Assembly (NCBI GenBank): GCA_030761205.1
Contig: JAULJL010000020.1
Coordinates: forward strand, 3,291,001-3,355,000
DNA: 64,000 nucleotides
Direction of reading: 5' to 3'
From: Fremontodendron californicum
Lineage: Eukaryota > Streptophyta > Magnoliopsida > Malvales > Malvaceae
Shown here: positions 46,692-59,156 of the stretch, one piece after another
Position numbering within the stretch: position 1 is the first letter of the stretch
How the letters are laid out: the number at the start of each line of letters is the position of its first letter
Notes under the pieces: generated by a model
The model's input: the letters and a program-made list of their open reading frames with translations, nothing else
What the model was told of the DNA's origin: nothing
Database searches by the model: none
Translations under genes and position numbers: made by a program

Positions 46692-49600
46692 ATGAAGTCC
46701 ATGAGTAATGATGATGAAAACAACAATAACAATACTAACTGGTTAGGTTTTTCTCTCTCTCCTCACATGAAAATGGAGGTTAACAATCAAAATCCTCATC
46801 ACTATACACAGTCTGCTTCTGCTTCTGTTTCTGCTGCTGCTGCTGCTGGTGTTACTACAGCACTTCCATCAAGCTTTTTCCAATCTCCATCTCATCTTAA
46901 TTATGGACTTTATTATGGAGTTGAAGGAGAAAATGGTGGCCTGTATTCTCACTTTCCTGTCATGCCACTTAAGTCTGATGGGTCTCTTTGTCTAATGGAA
47001 GCTCTTGGCAGGTCACAGCCACAAGGTTAGGTTCAATACTCGTATATTCTTTTTCTTTTGGAGTTCGTTTTTGTGATTTGGGGAAAAATAGTAGTTTTCT
47101 TAAACTTCTGGCCTTTTCTGCCTTTGACTTTTCTTGTGAAGCAATGGTTCCTACTTCAACTCCAAAACTGGAGGATTTCTTTGGGGGTGCAACAATGGGG
47201 ACCCATCAGTATGAAAACAGTGACAGAGAAGCTATGGCTCTAAGTTTAGACAGCATGTATTACCATCAAAATCCTGATCAGGAACACAACAATCAAAATT
47301 GCTTAGATCACCTGCTACAGTCCTCCAGGCAGCAGCAGCTTCAGGTCCAACAATACCAATATTACTCAGGATTTAGGAACCAAGAAATGTTACTAGGAGA
47401 GGAAGCTAAAGAAACCCATGTTACAGATTGCAATCTTCAGCTCCCAACAATGGCAAATGATGGGGCACCACCAGGCATGAAGCACTGGGTTTCAAGAAAT
47501 TACTTCACTGATCAGCATGCAATGCATCAGAAGATGATTGGCTGCATGGGTGATAATGGAGCTGAATCTGGCTCTATTGGTGGTGCAATGGAATATGGAG
47601 ATTTACACTCTTTGAGCTTGTCCATGAGTCCTGGCTCACAATCAAGCTGTGTTACTGGTTCACAGCAAATCTCGCCTCCTGCAACTGACTATGTAGCCAT
47701 GGAAACCAAGAAAAGAGGACCTGAGAAGGTAGATCAGAAGCAAATTGTCCACAGGAAATCCATTGATACTTTCGGGCAAAGAACCTCTCAATATAGAGGT
47801 GTTACAAGGTTAGTTGTTTTCCTGTATCCTTTAATCCTGTTTAATATTATTCTTCTGTATTATATGCTTTCCTCAAAACAGTTTGTCTTTAATCAATCTT
47901 TACATTTTAACTAAAAAAGGTTTTTTTTTTCTTTAGAAATTAAAGATTTTATCTGGCTCTTTCTTGCATTCTGTTTCTTTGTGTCTTGGTTTTGGCCTGC
48001 ACCTGTTTAAGAAACCTTCTTTATTAATTTTTTAAGCATTCATCTTTTTTTTTATTAATTGTGCTTCATTTTTATTAATGTTCTGGATTTTGTTGTGTTT
48101 CTTGTACTCAGACATAGATGGACGGGAAGATATGAAGCCCATCTATGGGACAACAGTTGCAAGAAGGAAGGGCAGAGCAGGAAAGGAAAACAAGGTTAGT
48201 GCAGAAAAGAGATTCACCTACAATAATATACTCTCTATTTTTGGTACTATTTTCTTCTTGACCTGACTCATTTTTTTTTTATATATATCCTACTACTAAT
48301 ATTTTTGTTTTTTTTTTCCTCTTTATGACTGGGGTTTTGATTCTAATGAAATGATGATTCTCAGTTTATTTGGGTAAGCTGTTCTGACATTATTAATAAT
48401 TATCAAGTATATTATGGTTGATCCTGTCATGTGCTGAATAGCAAGTCATTCCAAAATCTTAATTTTAGGGGGTTATGACATGGAAGACAAAGCTGCAAGA
48501 GCTTATGATCTAGCTGCAATCAAGTATTGGGGACCCTCCACTCACATCAATTTCCCAGTAAATTATCTAATTCTCATTGCATTTTCAAATCTAATGGTTC
48601 TAGGGAACCTTTTTTCAGTTTTCTTTTTGGTACTGAATTGTAATTATGATGTTTTTTTTTTTGTTTGGCAGTTGGAAAATTACCAAAAAGAACTTGAAGA
48701 AATGAAGAACATGACTAGACAGGAGTATGTTGCTCACTTGAGAAGGTAAAATAAAATCTTTGCCCCTTCTCTTTTCCATTGTGGTGCATGGATCACTATG
48801 TTTTACTAAAAATTTTGTCAATGTTTTATAATTCTACTATATATGCAGGAAAAGCAGTGGATTCTCTAGGGGAGCTTCAATGTACAGAGGAGTGACAAGG
48901 TCTTCTAATTATCCTACTTCAATTTTGGAAGTTAAACTGCAACTCCCCATTCATTTCAGCTCTTTTTCTCATAGTTTTTTTTTTTATTTATTGAAATTTT
49001 AAGCAGACATCATCAACATGGAAGATGGCAGGCTCGGATAGGAAGAGTTGCAGGGAACAAGGACCTTTATCTTGGAACATTTAGTGAGTTTCTTTGGGTA
49101 TTTGTTTTACTATTTTATTTTATTTATTTAGGGTTTAGATTCAATATATTAGAGTGTGTTTTTATTGACTTTAGAAAAGGCCAATCTTTGAGTCACTCTT
49201 TAGCTCTTTCGGCTCTTTTCCAGCCACTGGTCATTGCTTCCATAAGGCTGAGCTTTTTCCCAAAAGAAACAAAAGCAAAATGAAAAAGAAACAACAGCTT
49301 CTGTAAGGCTGTTTGTCCACAAACATGCATAAAAACAATTTGAATATAATTCAAGATTAAGTCTACTTTTTTGTGTTTTTTTTTTAGTTACTACTATTAG
49401 ATGATAATTAATAGGTTAATTCAAGCTTCTCCTTGAAACTCAATTTCAGGCACTCAAGAGGAAGCAGCTGAGGCTTATGACATAGCTGCTATAAAATTCC
49501 GTGGGGTGAATGCTGTGACTAACTTTGACATAACAAGGTACGATGTTGAAAGAATCATGGCAAGCAATACCCTTCTTGCTGGAGAACTCGCTAGGCGAAA

Positions 49601-50090
49601 CAAAGATATAGGACCATGTTTTAATGAGGCTATCAATCACAAGCTTTTAACTGATAACAGCAATGGTGAAACCCATATATCAGCACCAAAGAACAATGAA
49701 GGTCAATCAGACTGGAAAATGGCCCTTTATCAGTCCTCCGAACAGCAACTTGAGCAGAAACAACCAAATATTATTGAGAACTATAAGACTCAGAGTTTCT
49801 CTTTGGCCCCAGAAAACGTGGTTGGGATTGACACAATCAGCTCAGGCCAGAAAATGGGGGCTCACTTGTCGAATGCTTCTTCATTGGTGACTAGTTTGAG
49901 CAGCTCAAGAGAAGGTAGCCCAGATAGAAACAGCCTACAAATGCCGTTTGCCATGCCTCCTCCAGCATCATCCAAGTTGTTCACAAGTTCAGCAAATACT
50001 GTGAATTCTTCTTGGATTCCTTCAGCTCAGCTGAGGCCTGCACTTTCCATGCCACAGATGCCAGTTTTTGCTGCCTGGACAGATGCATAG
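46692..50090 (+). CDS. ANT: AINTEGUMENTA, AP2-family transcription factor
   Basis: Nine exons join in frame: 46692-47025, 47142-47808, 48112-48194, 48365-48373, 48469-48557, 48672-48745, 48849-48899, 49007-49083 and 49450-50090; 2025 bp, 674 aa. Exon 4 is a 9-bp micro-exon supplying the YLG of VYLGGYD. Two AP2 DNA-binding repeats lie at about residues 328-394 and 430-491, joined by the conserved LENYQKELEEMKNMTRQEYVAHLRRKS-type linker. The N-terminus has WLGFSLSP and PKLEDFFG, both euANT motifs, plus the ANT-specific SDGSLCLMEAL, LSLSMSPGSQSSC and VHRKSIDTFGQRTSQ blocks. The C-terminus LPQMPVFAAW-like ending (MPQMPVFAAWTDA) is as in Arabidopsis ANT. The protein is nuclear and sustains cell proliferation in ovules, floral organs and leaves. 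It is longer than Arabidopsis ANT (about 555 aa), owing mainly to Asn-, Ala- and Gln-rich stretches. Confidence 0.95.
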
Positions 50091-50392
50091 ATTAGGCGTT
50101 TTGGGTATAGTAGCAAAAAAGTTTTTTTTTTTTTTCTTTTTGTTTTGCATGGAAAAAAAAAAGATCAGGAAAAAGAAAGTTTGGTTTTTTTATGAGTTTT
50201 TCCTTGGTGAAGAAAATTGAGGTGTTAATGGAGGTCTATGTAGGACTTGTTGTGAAGAAGAACAAAGTTTAAACTCATATTCCATTTTAACCTCTCATAT
50301 GAAGATCTTGAAAAGAAAATTGGTAGAGGAAAAGCTTTAAAGACATTATGATTGAAGTCTATGAAATGATTTTTGCAATATGGGGGGATGAC

Positions 50393-51709
50393 GGTTTTTT
50401 TACTATAATATAGCAACAAAAAAAAAATTTACTAAATTACCGTTGGTTTTTGATTATTTTCCAAAATACGGATCTTTTTTTTCTAGCTGGGAAATCGTCA
50501 TCCCCATGGCGATTTCCCTTGTTTTTCAAATTTGCAAAAAACACCAAAGGAAATCGCCATGGGGGTGGCGATTTCTCGTGTTTTTTGCCAATTTGCAAAA
50601 AAATACCAAGGAAAATCGTCACCCCCATGGCGATTTCCCTTGGTAATTTTAGCAAACTTTGCTAAAATCATGAAAGGAAATCGCCGCCGTATATATTTTT
50701 TTTCAATTCTTAGGAAAATTTAAAAAACATGATTCAATAGTGAATTTATTGTGAAATGGTATAATGAATAAAAGTTATTTGAAAAAGAGAAATGAATAAT
50801 TAGAAATTATTATAAATGATATTATAAAGACAAAATTACCCTTAATGAAAAAACTTATTTTTTTATTTCATTAAGAAAATATTATTTTTTAAAAATTTTA
50901 ATTGAAAATAAATTTAAAAAATAAAATATTTAAATAAAAAAAAGTAAATAAAAAATTTAATTTTTTTTAAAATTAAAAAGTTTTTATTTTCAGAATATTT
51001 ATTTTTTAATTAAAAATTAAATTAAAAAATAAAAGAAAAAGGGAAGAGAAGAGAAGGTTTTTTTATCAAGGATAATTTTGTCTTTACAATATCCTTTATA
51101 GAGGTGCTCATGGGCCGGGCTGGGCCGCGACCCGTATTTTTTTCCTTTCTGCCCAGGCCCGCCCCGTTTAAGCCCGAATCACTGTTCATTGGAATAATTT
51201 TTTTTTATTTTTTAATTAAAATTAAATAAAATAATATTATTATAACATAAATTATCCTGCCCAGGCCCGGCCCGGCCCAATACGTGAACATAAATTATCA
51301 CAATATCCTTTATAATAATTTCTCTATTTTTCAAATAACTTTTATTCATTATACCATTTCACAATAAATTCACTATTGAGTCATGTTTTTTAAATTTTCC
51401 TAAGAATTGAAAAAAAATATATAGCAAATTTTGCTAAAATTACCGAGGGAAATCGCCATGGGGGGTGGCGATTTCCCTTGGTATTTTTTTGAAAATTTGC
51501 AAAAAACACCAAGGGAAATCGCCACCCCCATGGCGATTTTCGTTGGTGTTTCTTACAAATTGTAAAAAAAAAACGCTAGGAAATCGTCATGAGGGATGGC
51601 GATTTCCCAGCTAGAAAAATAAATAGGCATATTTTGGGAAATAATCTAAAACCAACGGTAATTTGGGAAATTTTTTTTTTTTTTTTTGCTATATTTAAAT
51701 AAAAAAACC
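50393..51709. mobile_element. Mutator-like inverted-repeat element with palindrome array, copy 1
   Basis: Flanked by the 10-bp direct repeat GGGGGATGAC (50383-50392 and 51710-51719). Left end GGTTTTTTTACTATAATATAG; the right end reverse-complemented reads GGTTTTTTTATTTAAATATAG. The arms are about 400 bp each (to ~50830 and from ~51296). Each arm contains several short palindromes of the form AAATCGCCATGGGGGTGGCGATTT or variants, separated by TTTTTGCAAATTTGCAAAAAACACCA-type spacers. No transposase frame. It starts 303 bp after the ANT stop codon. The core holds a truncated TAGACCTG-type MITE. Related to 57593-58369. Confidence 0.88.
51099..51304. mobile_element. Truncated TAGACCTG-family MITE nested in the Mutator-like element
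   Basis: Begins TAGAGGTGCTCATGGGCCGG, matching the left end of the hAT-like family at 26991 and 62375, and has the family's GCCCAGGCCCGG boxes. ATCCTTTA occurs on both sides (51091-51098 and 51305-51312) as an 8-bp duplication, but the usual right terminus CATGAGCAGGTCTA is missing, so that end is deleted or rearranged. Confidence 0.65.
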
Positions 51710-51719
51710 GGGGGATGAC

Positions 51720-53887
51720 CCTATATTCATAATTAGATTCACCTTTTATTGGTCCTCTTAAGTACAGAAAACAGCTCAGTATGTGTCCCAATAATGCAAA
51801 GCTGGTCTTCAACTTTGGGCCTTTTGACCACAATATCTCTGATCTAAAACACCCTTTGGTTCTCTATATCCATAACAACATCATTACCAATATCCTTTCA
51901 GCTTTCTTATCTCAGCTTTTACCAAAGGTAAGAAAAGAGACATTCCTTCCCATAATTCAAAGCAAAAAAAGAAGGGTCTGAGGGTAATGGATTCCCTCCT
52001 GTATGAGAAATGTAGGTGCTTTTTATAGTTTATTTGATTCAAGGGCACATAAATTAATTATTTCAAAATTTGTCTGCTATTTTGGTGGAAAGATGAATGA
52101 ATTACCCTTTTAAAGGTCTTTTCTTTCTAAACTCACTAACTGTAAGGCTAATGATGAAAGGGGAAGTATTATTAAAAGCCATTAATTCCATGTCCAATTG
52201 TGGGTTGTTTCCATGATAAAACATAGGTTTGATTGATTATCATGTGTTTTTCACTCGTTTGGTATGATTATTTCTTCCCTTCCATTCATGCACATGTGTG
52301 CAGACTCAAAGAACTCCCATGCAAATTGCAACATGATGGATCACAAGTTTGACAGATTACAAACCAAAAAAAACCCAATGATACTAGAAACAAGTGTTTC
52401 AAGCTGATTCCCTTACACAAGATCTATCAAGAGAAACTTTTTCATACCAAGGAGTGTAGAAATTTTCAATTTCTTTTTTCTTGGTTCAGCTCCTCGCATT
52501 CCCAGAAATTTATCAAAGTCAACCTGCATAATAAAGTTATTTGTTTAAATCTAATTAGAAGTAGTAGTAAAAGAAACAGTGGCTAGACCCAACAATAAAC
52601 CAAAGGTTCAGCAGCCATTATTTTTTGTGCTTATCAACCTCTTAACTGAGGCAGCTAAGCTACATTGGTAAAGAAATTAGCTGAATGGCAGCAATGCAAA
52701 AAAAAAAAAAATTGAAGATTCAACAGTGCTTTTCTGCTAATAATAAGCTTGCAATTCAATTCATGATTGAGTCATTTATTTCTATGGCTATATAGATAAT
52801 TGCAAGCATTTGGAGTTGACATTCTGGGTTTGTTTTTTCAGTGTTTAGTCCCATTGGCCATTAATAATCACAATATAGTAGATTCTAAGTTCTTCATACA
52901 ATCAGCAGAGATCTTTATTAATTAAACTAGTTGACACCTTGAAACAATGGAGATTAAAAGAATAAGAATAGTTGAAAATACTTTATCATTTTCTTTTATA
53001 AGTTGGCAACTTGGCAGATTATGTAACCACATAGTAGATTCTTTGTTTTTATTGCTAAAAGCAGACTTTTCATTGATTAAGTGCACTTTCTACATAAGAC
53101 AGACATATTTTGATAATGAAAAGTGTGATTTGAGAAGATTGATTTTGATTCTAAGTAGTCAAGATTTTTTGTTCTTTGTCTAAAGCATATGACTACAGTA
53201 CATCTACTACTAATATCAGCTATTTGTTTGATTGGTACCATTTAATTTCATTTTTGAACTTTGAGTTTAGTTTAATTGATTAATACAATCTTTTTAAAAA
53301 AATAATATTTAATAAATTTAAAATTTAAATTTTAATATTTGTAATTTTTTTTATTTATTTCAAATTACAACTTTCTTTATAAAAAGTTTGAAACTTTTAA
53401 AGATCTAACAACCCAAATGGGTCACACCAATTTTGACACATATAACACCTTTCCCATGGTGTGAAAACAGTGTTTTCCCTGTTAAATTAATGATCATTTT
53501 GGATTTTAATGCTTTAATTAAGATAAAGATAGAGCAGAAATGAGTGGTCTATCTCAACCTCAGGGAGGACATAAACAAAAGAAACAAAGAATTATTGCAA
53601 GATAAAGGTAGACAACCAAGGGTTGGCTTGGCTCTTGGTCAAAAGAAATAGTAACTCTTTGTGGCAAAAAAAGTCATGAAAGTTAAAGATGTGTAAGTAA
53701 AAGAAATCGATGGTATGAAATGATTATTTCATGTTAATATATAATTTTTTTATTTAAATTATGTAATGTAATTAATTTTTTTTAAAAAATTAATTATTTA
53801 TTACATATTAAATATAATAATTAAATAATAAATATTTATTTCAGTAATTTATTAATTATTTTTTTAAAAAAAATTGATTACATAATA
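51720..53887. other. Gene-free region downstream of ANT
   Basis: No gene recognised. 51735-52000 has some balanced-composition sequence but only short frames. A SINE-like or A/T-rich dispersed segment (TTTAAATTTTAATATTTGTAATTTTTTTT) lies at about 53318-53360. No tRNA or snoRNA signature found. Confidence 0.5.
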
Positions 53888-54495
53888 TAATTTAAATAAA
53901 AAATATATATGATAAAGTAACCATTTCATATCATTCTTTATCGTGTGAGTAATTTGTCTTCAATTTTACAGAAAGCTCAAACCTGTACACCTTGAATTAT
54001 AGGCAAGTTCTTTAAATTTTCAAAGTCATGTTAGAAATATACAGACCATGATTTTGTCTCACTCTCCTGCTAGACCAAATTTGTCATTTGTTTAGGATCT
54101 ATGATACCTGAATTTTTATTTTTTATAAAATATTAATTTTTAATATGTGAATCTGATAATATGAATATAAAATATAACCTTTTTAAATATATGAATTTAA
54201 ATGAAAAATATATATGATAGAGGAAGGGATTCATACCATTTTTTTCGTGTAAGTAATTTGTCTTCAATTTTACAGAAAGCTCAAACCTGTACGCCTTGAA
54301 TTACAGGCAAGTTCTTCAAATTTTCAAAGTCATGTCAGAAATATACAGACCATGATTTTGTCTCACTCTCCTGCTAGACCAAATTTGTCATTTGTTTAGG
54401 ATATATGACACCTGAATTCTTTATTTTTTATAAAATATTAATTTTTAATATGTGAATTCGAATATAAATATAAAATATAATATTTTTAAATATAT
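53888..54495. repeat. ~304-bp tandem duplication
   Basis: Two adjacent copies (about 53888-54191 and 54192-54495) share a nearly identical core: AATTTGTCTTCAATTTTACAG, AAGCTCAAACCTGTAC, GGCAAGTTCTT, TACAGACCATGATTTTGTCT and CTGCTAGACCAAATTTGTCA. Offset between matching bases is 304 bp. Divergence is low in the core and higher in the A/T-rich ends. No coding content. Confidence 0.9.
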
Positions 54496-57400
54496 AAATT
54501 ATTTTTAAATTAAATATATTTGTATCGAATAAATTCATACTTGTTCAAATGAATAATGTAGTTTACTCGAATCACCGAATGAAAATTTGGAAAAGAAATA
54601 AGGAGATGTTTGGTTAAGTTGTTTTATATTAATATTGTTAAATTAAATTTAAATTATCGATATTTATTTTTATTTGGTTAAAATGTATTAGTTTTAAAAA
54701 TATGAAAAGTCGAAGACGATTTTCTTTCACGTTATTTTTTTTTTTAATAAATATAGTAAAGCCGCCCTTGACCATAGCGATTTTTCAATATTTTAAAAGT
54801 ATCATATTTTGATAAATAAATAAAAATATCAATTTAAAAAAATAGCAATATTAATATTAAAAAGCCGTGATCTAGAGCATTAATCATGAAAATATCAGTG
54901 AAAATTATCTTGTTCCCTTCGCTAGACTAGCAATAGGTCGGTCTAAGAATAATGTCTAATCGGCGATGACATGATCTGCTTAAAACAAAATTTTCTTCAA
55001 TGGACCTGATTCCTTTACACATATTTAAAGTTGAAAACAAACAAATTTCTCGACAATTTTTTCTTTAGACAATCATATCTTTTCAGATTCATAGGTGATG
55101 CTAGCCAAATAGCACAATAATAATGACTTTTTAGCTCAATGTCAACACTTTTTTTTATCACAAAACCTAAGGGGGATTTGAAATTTTTTTTACTTTAGGC
55201 TGGTAGGAATTGAATCCGATTATTGAAATTAAAATTTTAATATTCTATCGACAAAGCAGAATTTCAAATCCAAGTGGAAAATATGCTGCAGGAGAAGTTT
55301 GTAGACGAGAAGCTTTTGCATTTGGACTAAACTTCTCTCCTATTTTTTTCAAACATCTATAAGATAAATGTTGTAGAAAAGGTTTGTTATTGGAAGTGCC
55401 AGACGTCATTAGATTTATTCATAATCGGATTAAATCAAATTCGTTTAGTCATTAAATTTTTTTATCCAAGATTCGACCTAGTTTGATGAATTCGAGAAAT
55501 TCATGTTACTAAAAATATTTAAAATATATTTATATTAATATTTATATATTTTTAAATTAAATTAAATTTAAATAAAATAAAATAAAATATTTTTTATTAA
55601 TTAAATAATAATTCAAGCTGAATGAATTGAATTTCAAAAATTATATTCAAAACTCAACCGAATCGGACCGGACCCACCGGATATAATAACCGAAGTCTAT
55701 GTGGCACTTTAACTTTTTTATTTATTTTCTGTTTTTTCTCTTTGGCCTAAACTCACCATTTAAGCCATTTTATTTTGAAAAAATTCGATATGAACACTTG
55801 GGTCCTACCAAAAGTATAAGGATGCTTCAAAATTTATTTTCATAATGTTAATTAATTATAAATAATTATAAGATTGTAAAATAAAAGAAATAGGCAATAA
55901 CTAAAAAATATGAGAGAATATACAGATTTTTTTTAGAAGATTCAAATCCAAATTTGTGAATGAAATTATACAAACACTTACTATTAAAATATATATTTTT
56001 TTTTAAAAAAAAAAACTATATTTCTAAAAAGACATTGCTACAGACATAATTTATGCACATATGCATTATTTTTCTTTTAAGTTTTATTTTTTTCAATTTA
56101 ATTCTTTTGTTATTAAATTTTATATATGTGTATGTTGTTATGGGTATATACTTTTTTTTTTAATAAGGGTATCCAGTTTCTAGTATAAATAAATCCAAAT
56201 TGAACTTTTATATTGTTTATACATGAAATCCACAATTTTGTGTAGAATTTGAAATAGTACAAAAAATTATCCAAAAAGGAAAATAGTACTAAAATCATTA
56301 ATCTATGCATTTAGTAGAAAGAAAAAAAAAAAAAGCACTACGATATTATTTTTAAATTTCTATGTAATACGAATTAGAATTTTTTTCAATTATTAAAATT
56401 AACGTTAGATTAAATAATCTTTTAAATATTAAATTACTTAAGAAAGCCGATATAAAATTGGACTTAAGTCCAACCGTCGAAATTCGTAACTATGCCCATA
56501 AAATCTATAACGAGACCTTGGGCAAAAAAACTAACATAAGAGCAAATATTTTGGGGCTGGAACTATATAGTATGGCAACTCAATAGGGTGACAGGATGCG
56601 TGATTGTATACTTACTTTGATATTATCTTTAAATAGAGATAGGAATGGTGATGGCGATGGATAGTAAAAAATTATATATTTGATATTATTTGATTCGATT
56701 TTTGTAGATTCGGTTATTAGATTTTTTATTCGTAACGGATTCAAAGCAGATTCAGATAGAAATCTTTGAATATTTGATATTCGAATCCGCTTTGGTTTTA
56801 ATTCGGATAGTATCAAATATCTGAATTCGCTTAATTTGTATGGATATTATCGGATATCTAAATTCGATATCCACTTACATATTTGTAAAATGTAAAAAGT
56901 TTTATACTTGTGTAGAGATTCGAACCTTGGCATGCAAACCCTTATTACTAAAAATTCAAATATTTAAAAAATTCGAATATCCGACAAATATTACTATCTA
57001 ATTAGGATAATAATATTTAAATATTAAATGAATAATAAATAAATCTAGATATTAATAAATTAATTAAATTTCAAAATTTCAAAAATTATAGATATTATCC
57101 TTAATAAATTTTTGTCAAAGAAACCAAGACCGTGCACTGAAATAAATAGACAATGATTTGGAATGGGCCAAACTAATCAAACCCAACCGAGCCACGGGTT
57201 TTCCTTGGTCATGCTGCAATCAATTGACTGGGCTCTTATTCGATTGCTCTAAATGATTCCCAGGCATTTGGACCCCTTAGGGTCCCTACAATTAGGTAAG
57301 TTATTCCACTCAAACCTAACCTTTTTTCTGGGTTTTTTTCTCAATTTTCTTCTTTCGTTTTTAAGGTCCACAAGTACAAGAGCAACCCTTTTACACAGCT

Positions 57401-57583
57401 GATTGAATACATCTAAGATTACCAATTATAAAAAGAGTACGTTTTCTATATGGATTACAAGTAGTAGAGTTTTTTAATTTCACAAGCTAAATTAAAAAAT
57501 TATCACATGTTTCATTTATTTCATTTCTATTTTTTTAAATATAGCTAAAAGACATGTGATAGTTTTTTAATTCTGTTTGTGAA
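54496..57583. other. Gene-free AT-rich region
   Basis: No gene recognised. 55385-55690 is a degenerate repeat with GC-rich right edge (CCGAATCGGACCGGACCC). 56637-57110 has repeated GGATAT / ATATCCGA and GATTCGAATCCG motifs in both orientations, like a decayed MITE related to 21610-22020. Confidence 0.5.
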
Positions 57584-57592
57584 GTTAAAAAT

Positions 57593-58369
57593 AGCAAATT
57601 TATCTCAATATTGCTAATTTTTTTTTTATATTATCAAATTACCTATATTTCAGAATTATTTATCAAAATACGCTTAAAAAATACAAAAGGACTTAGTATT
57701 TTTTTAAAAAAATTCAAAATCAAAGAAGGGAAGTCGCCATATCATATAGCGATTTCCCTTCATATATTAAAAAAAAAAATTTGAAAAAATAAGGTCAAAT
57801 GTCGCCATATGATATGGCGACTTCTGACATTGTTTTTTCAAATTTTTTTACAAATGTAGTTCGAAAGTCCATATGATATGACGACTTCCGAACTAAATTT
57901 TTTTAACTTTTAAAATTATAACCGTTTGAAAACGCTAAAAAAAACGGTTATAATTTTATTTAGTGGCGACTTCCCTTGTATTTTTTTCATTTTTTTTACC
58001 GTTTTAAAATGGTTATAATTTTAAAATTTTTATAAAAAAATAGTTTGGAAGTTGCCATATCATATGGCAACTTCCAAACTAAATTTGTAAAAAATTTGAA
58101 AAACTTAGGTCAGAAGTCGCCATATCAAATGGCGACTTCTGACCTAAGTTTTTCAATTTTTTTTTTTTTTTAAATCATAGAGGGAAGTCATCATATCATA
58201 TGGCGACTTCCCTTCTTAATTTTTTTTTTTTTTTAAAATACACCATGGGAAGTCGTCATATGATAGGGCGACTTCTCTTGGTATTTTTTTTAAGCATATT
58301 TTGATAAATAATTTCGAAATATAGGTAGTTTGAAAATTATATTTTTAGCAACATTATGATAAATTTGCC
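57593..58369. mobile_element. Mutator-like inverted-repeat element with palindrome array, copy 2
   Basis: Flanked by the 9-bp direct repeat GTTAAAAAT (57584-57592 and 58370-58378). Left end AGCAAATTTATCTCAATATTGC; the right end reverse-complemented reads GGCAAATTTATCATAATGTTGC. Within its 777 bp are about eight short palindromes built on GGAAGTCGCCATATCATATGGCGACTTCC-type sequence, each flanked by A/T spacers. The sub-terminal segment (CAAATTACC...ATTATTTATCAAAATACGC) matches that of 50393-51709, so both belong to one family. No coding capacity. Confidence 0.88.
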
Positions 58370-58378
58370 GTTAAAAAT

Positions 58379-59156
58379 CTCTACTGTCAATATACAGGAT
58401 AATAATCTTTGTATATACCCTCTGTATAATTTTTAAACTCAACAAATAATATTAAAAAATTAATAAATATTTTTTATTATATTAATTTTTTAAAATATTT
58501 TTATTATATCTTACAAAAAAAAACATTTGTATTTATTTTGTTTAATCCAGCAAATTTTTTTTTGTTTACTCCACATTGAAACCACAACCATTGCTTTTGT
58601 TTTAAGCCCAATCATTTGAGTCGTATTAATGAGATAAGCTTCATTATCGAGAAAAGACGATGACTAATCTCGATGATTAATCTATTTGTATTTTATAGCT
58701 TTAAAGATGGCTTAAAATATAAAGTTTTAAATGGAACAACTGTTGGTGTTAAACCTTTTTAGACATTTATTCTTTCATTGTTCATTGATAGAAAAAGAAA
58801 AAAAAAAAAAAAAAAAGAGTTTGGTTTTTGTGTCTCAGTTTGATTTGCAAATCACTGTCTAAAACAAACCTAAAAGAAATGCACTGTCCAGCATAATCCC
58901 ACCAAAGTCCAATTCAAAAAGGGTGTTGATTTTGAAAGCTTGCAATCAAGCTTGAACATGAGTTGTCCCACCAATGCTATGTTCAAAAGTTTGGTAATAT
59001 TGTTGTCTTGGGGGCCCATTGCATCACGGTTGGGCTTTTCCAACGGGGTGAAGTTGACACCAATAGTAGCCACAAATATTGGAAACACCTTTGAAGATTT
59101 TTTTGGATGATATGATCACGAATATTTTTTTTAAGTTTTGTCTAGATTTAGATTTA
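58379..59156. other. Spacer without recognised gene
   Basis: 58860-59095 is less AT-rich and has a 72-codon frame on the minus strand (59088-58870) with no family I recognise. It could be a fragment of a transcribed gene or chance. Remaining sequence is A/T-rich. Confidence 0.45.

Noticed and set aside
58870..59088. 72-codon minus-strand ORF in less AT-rich DNA
   Set aside because: No recognisable domain or neighbouring exon. Left as unassigned sequence.
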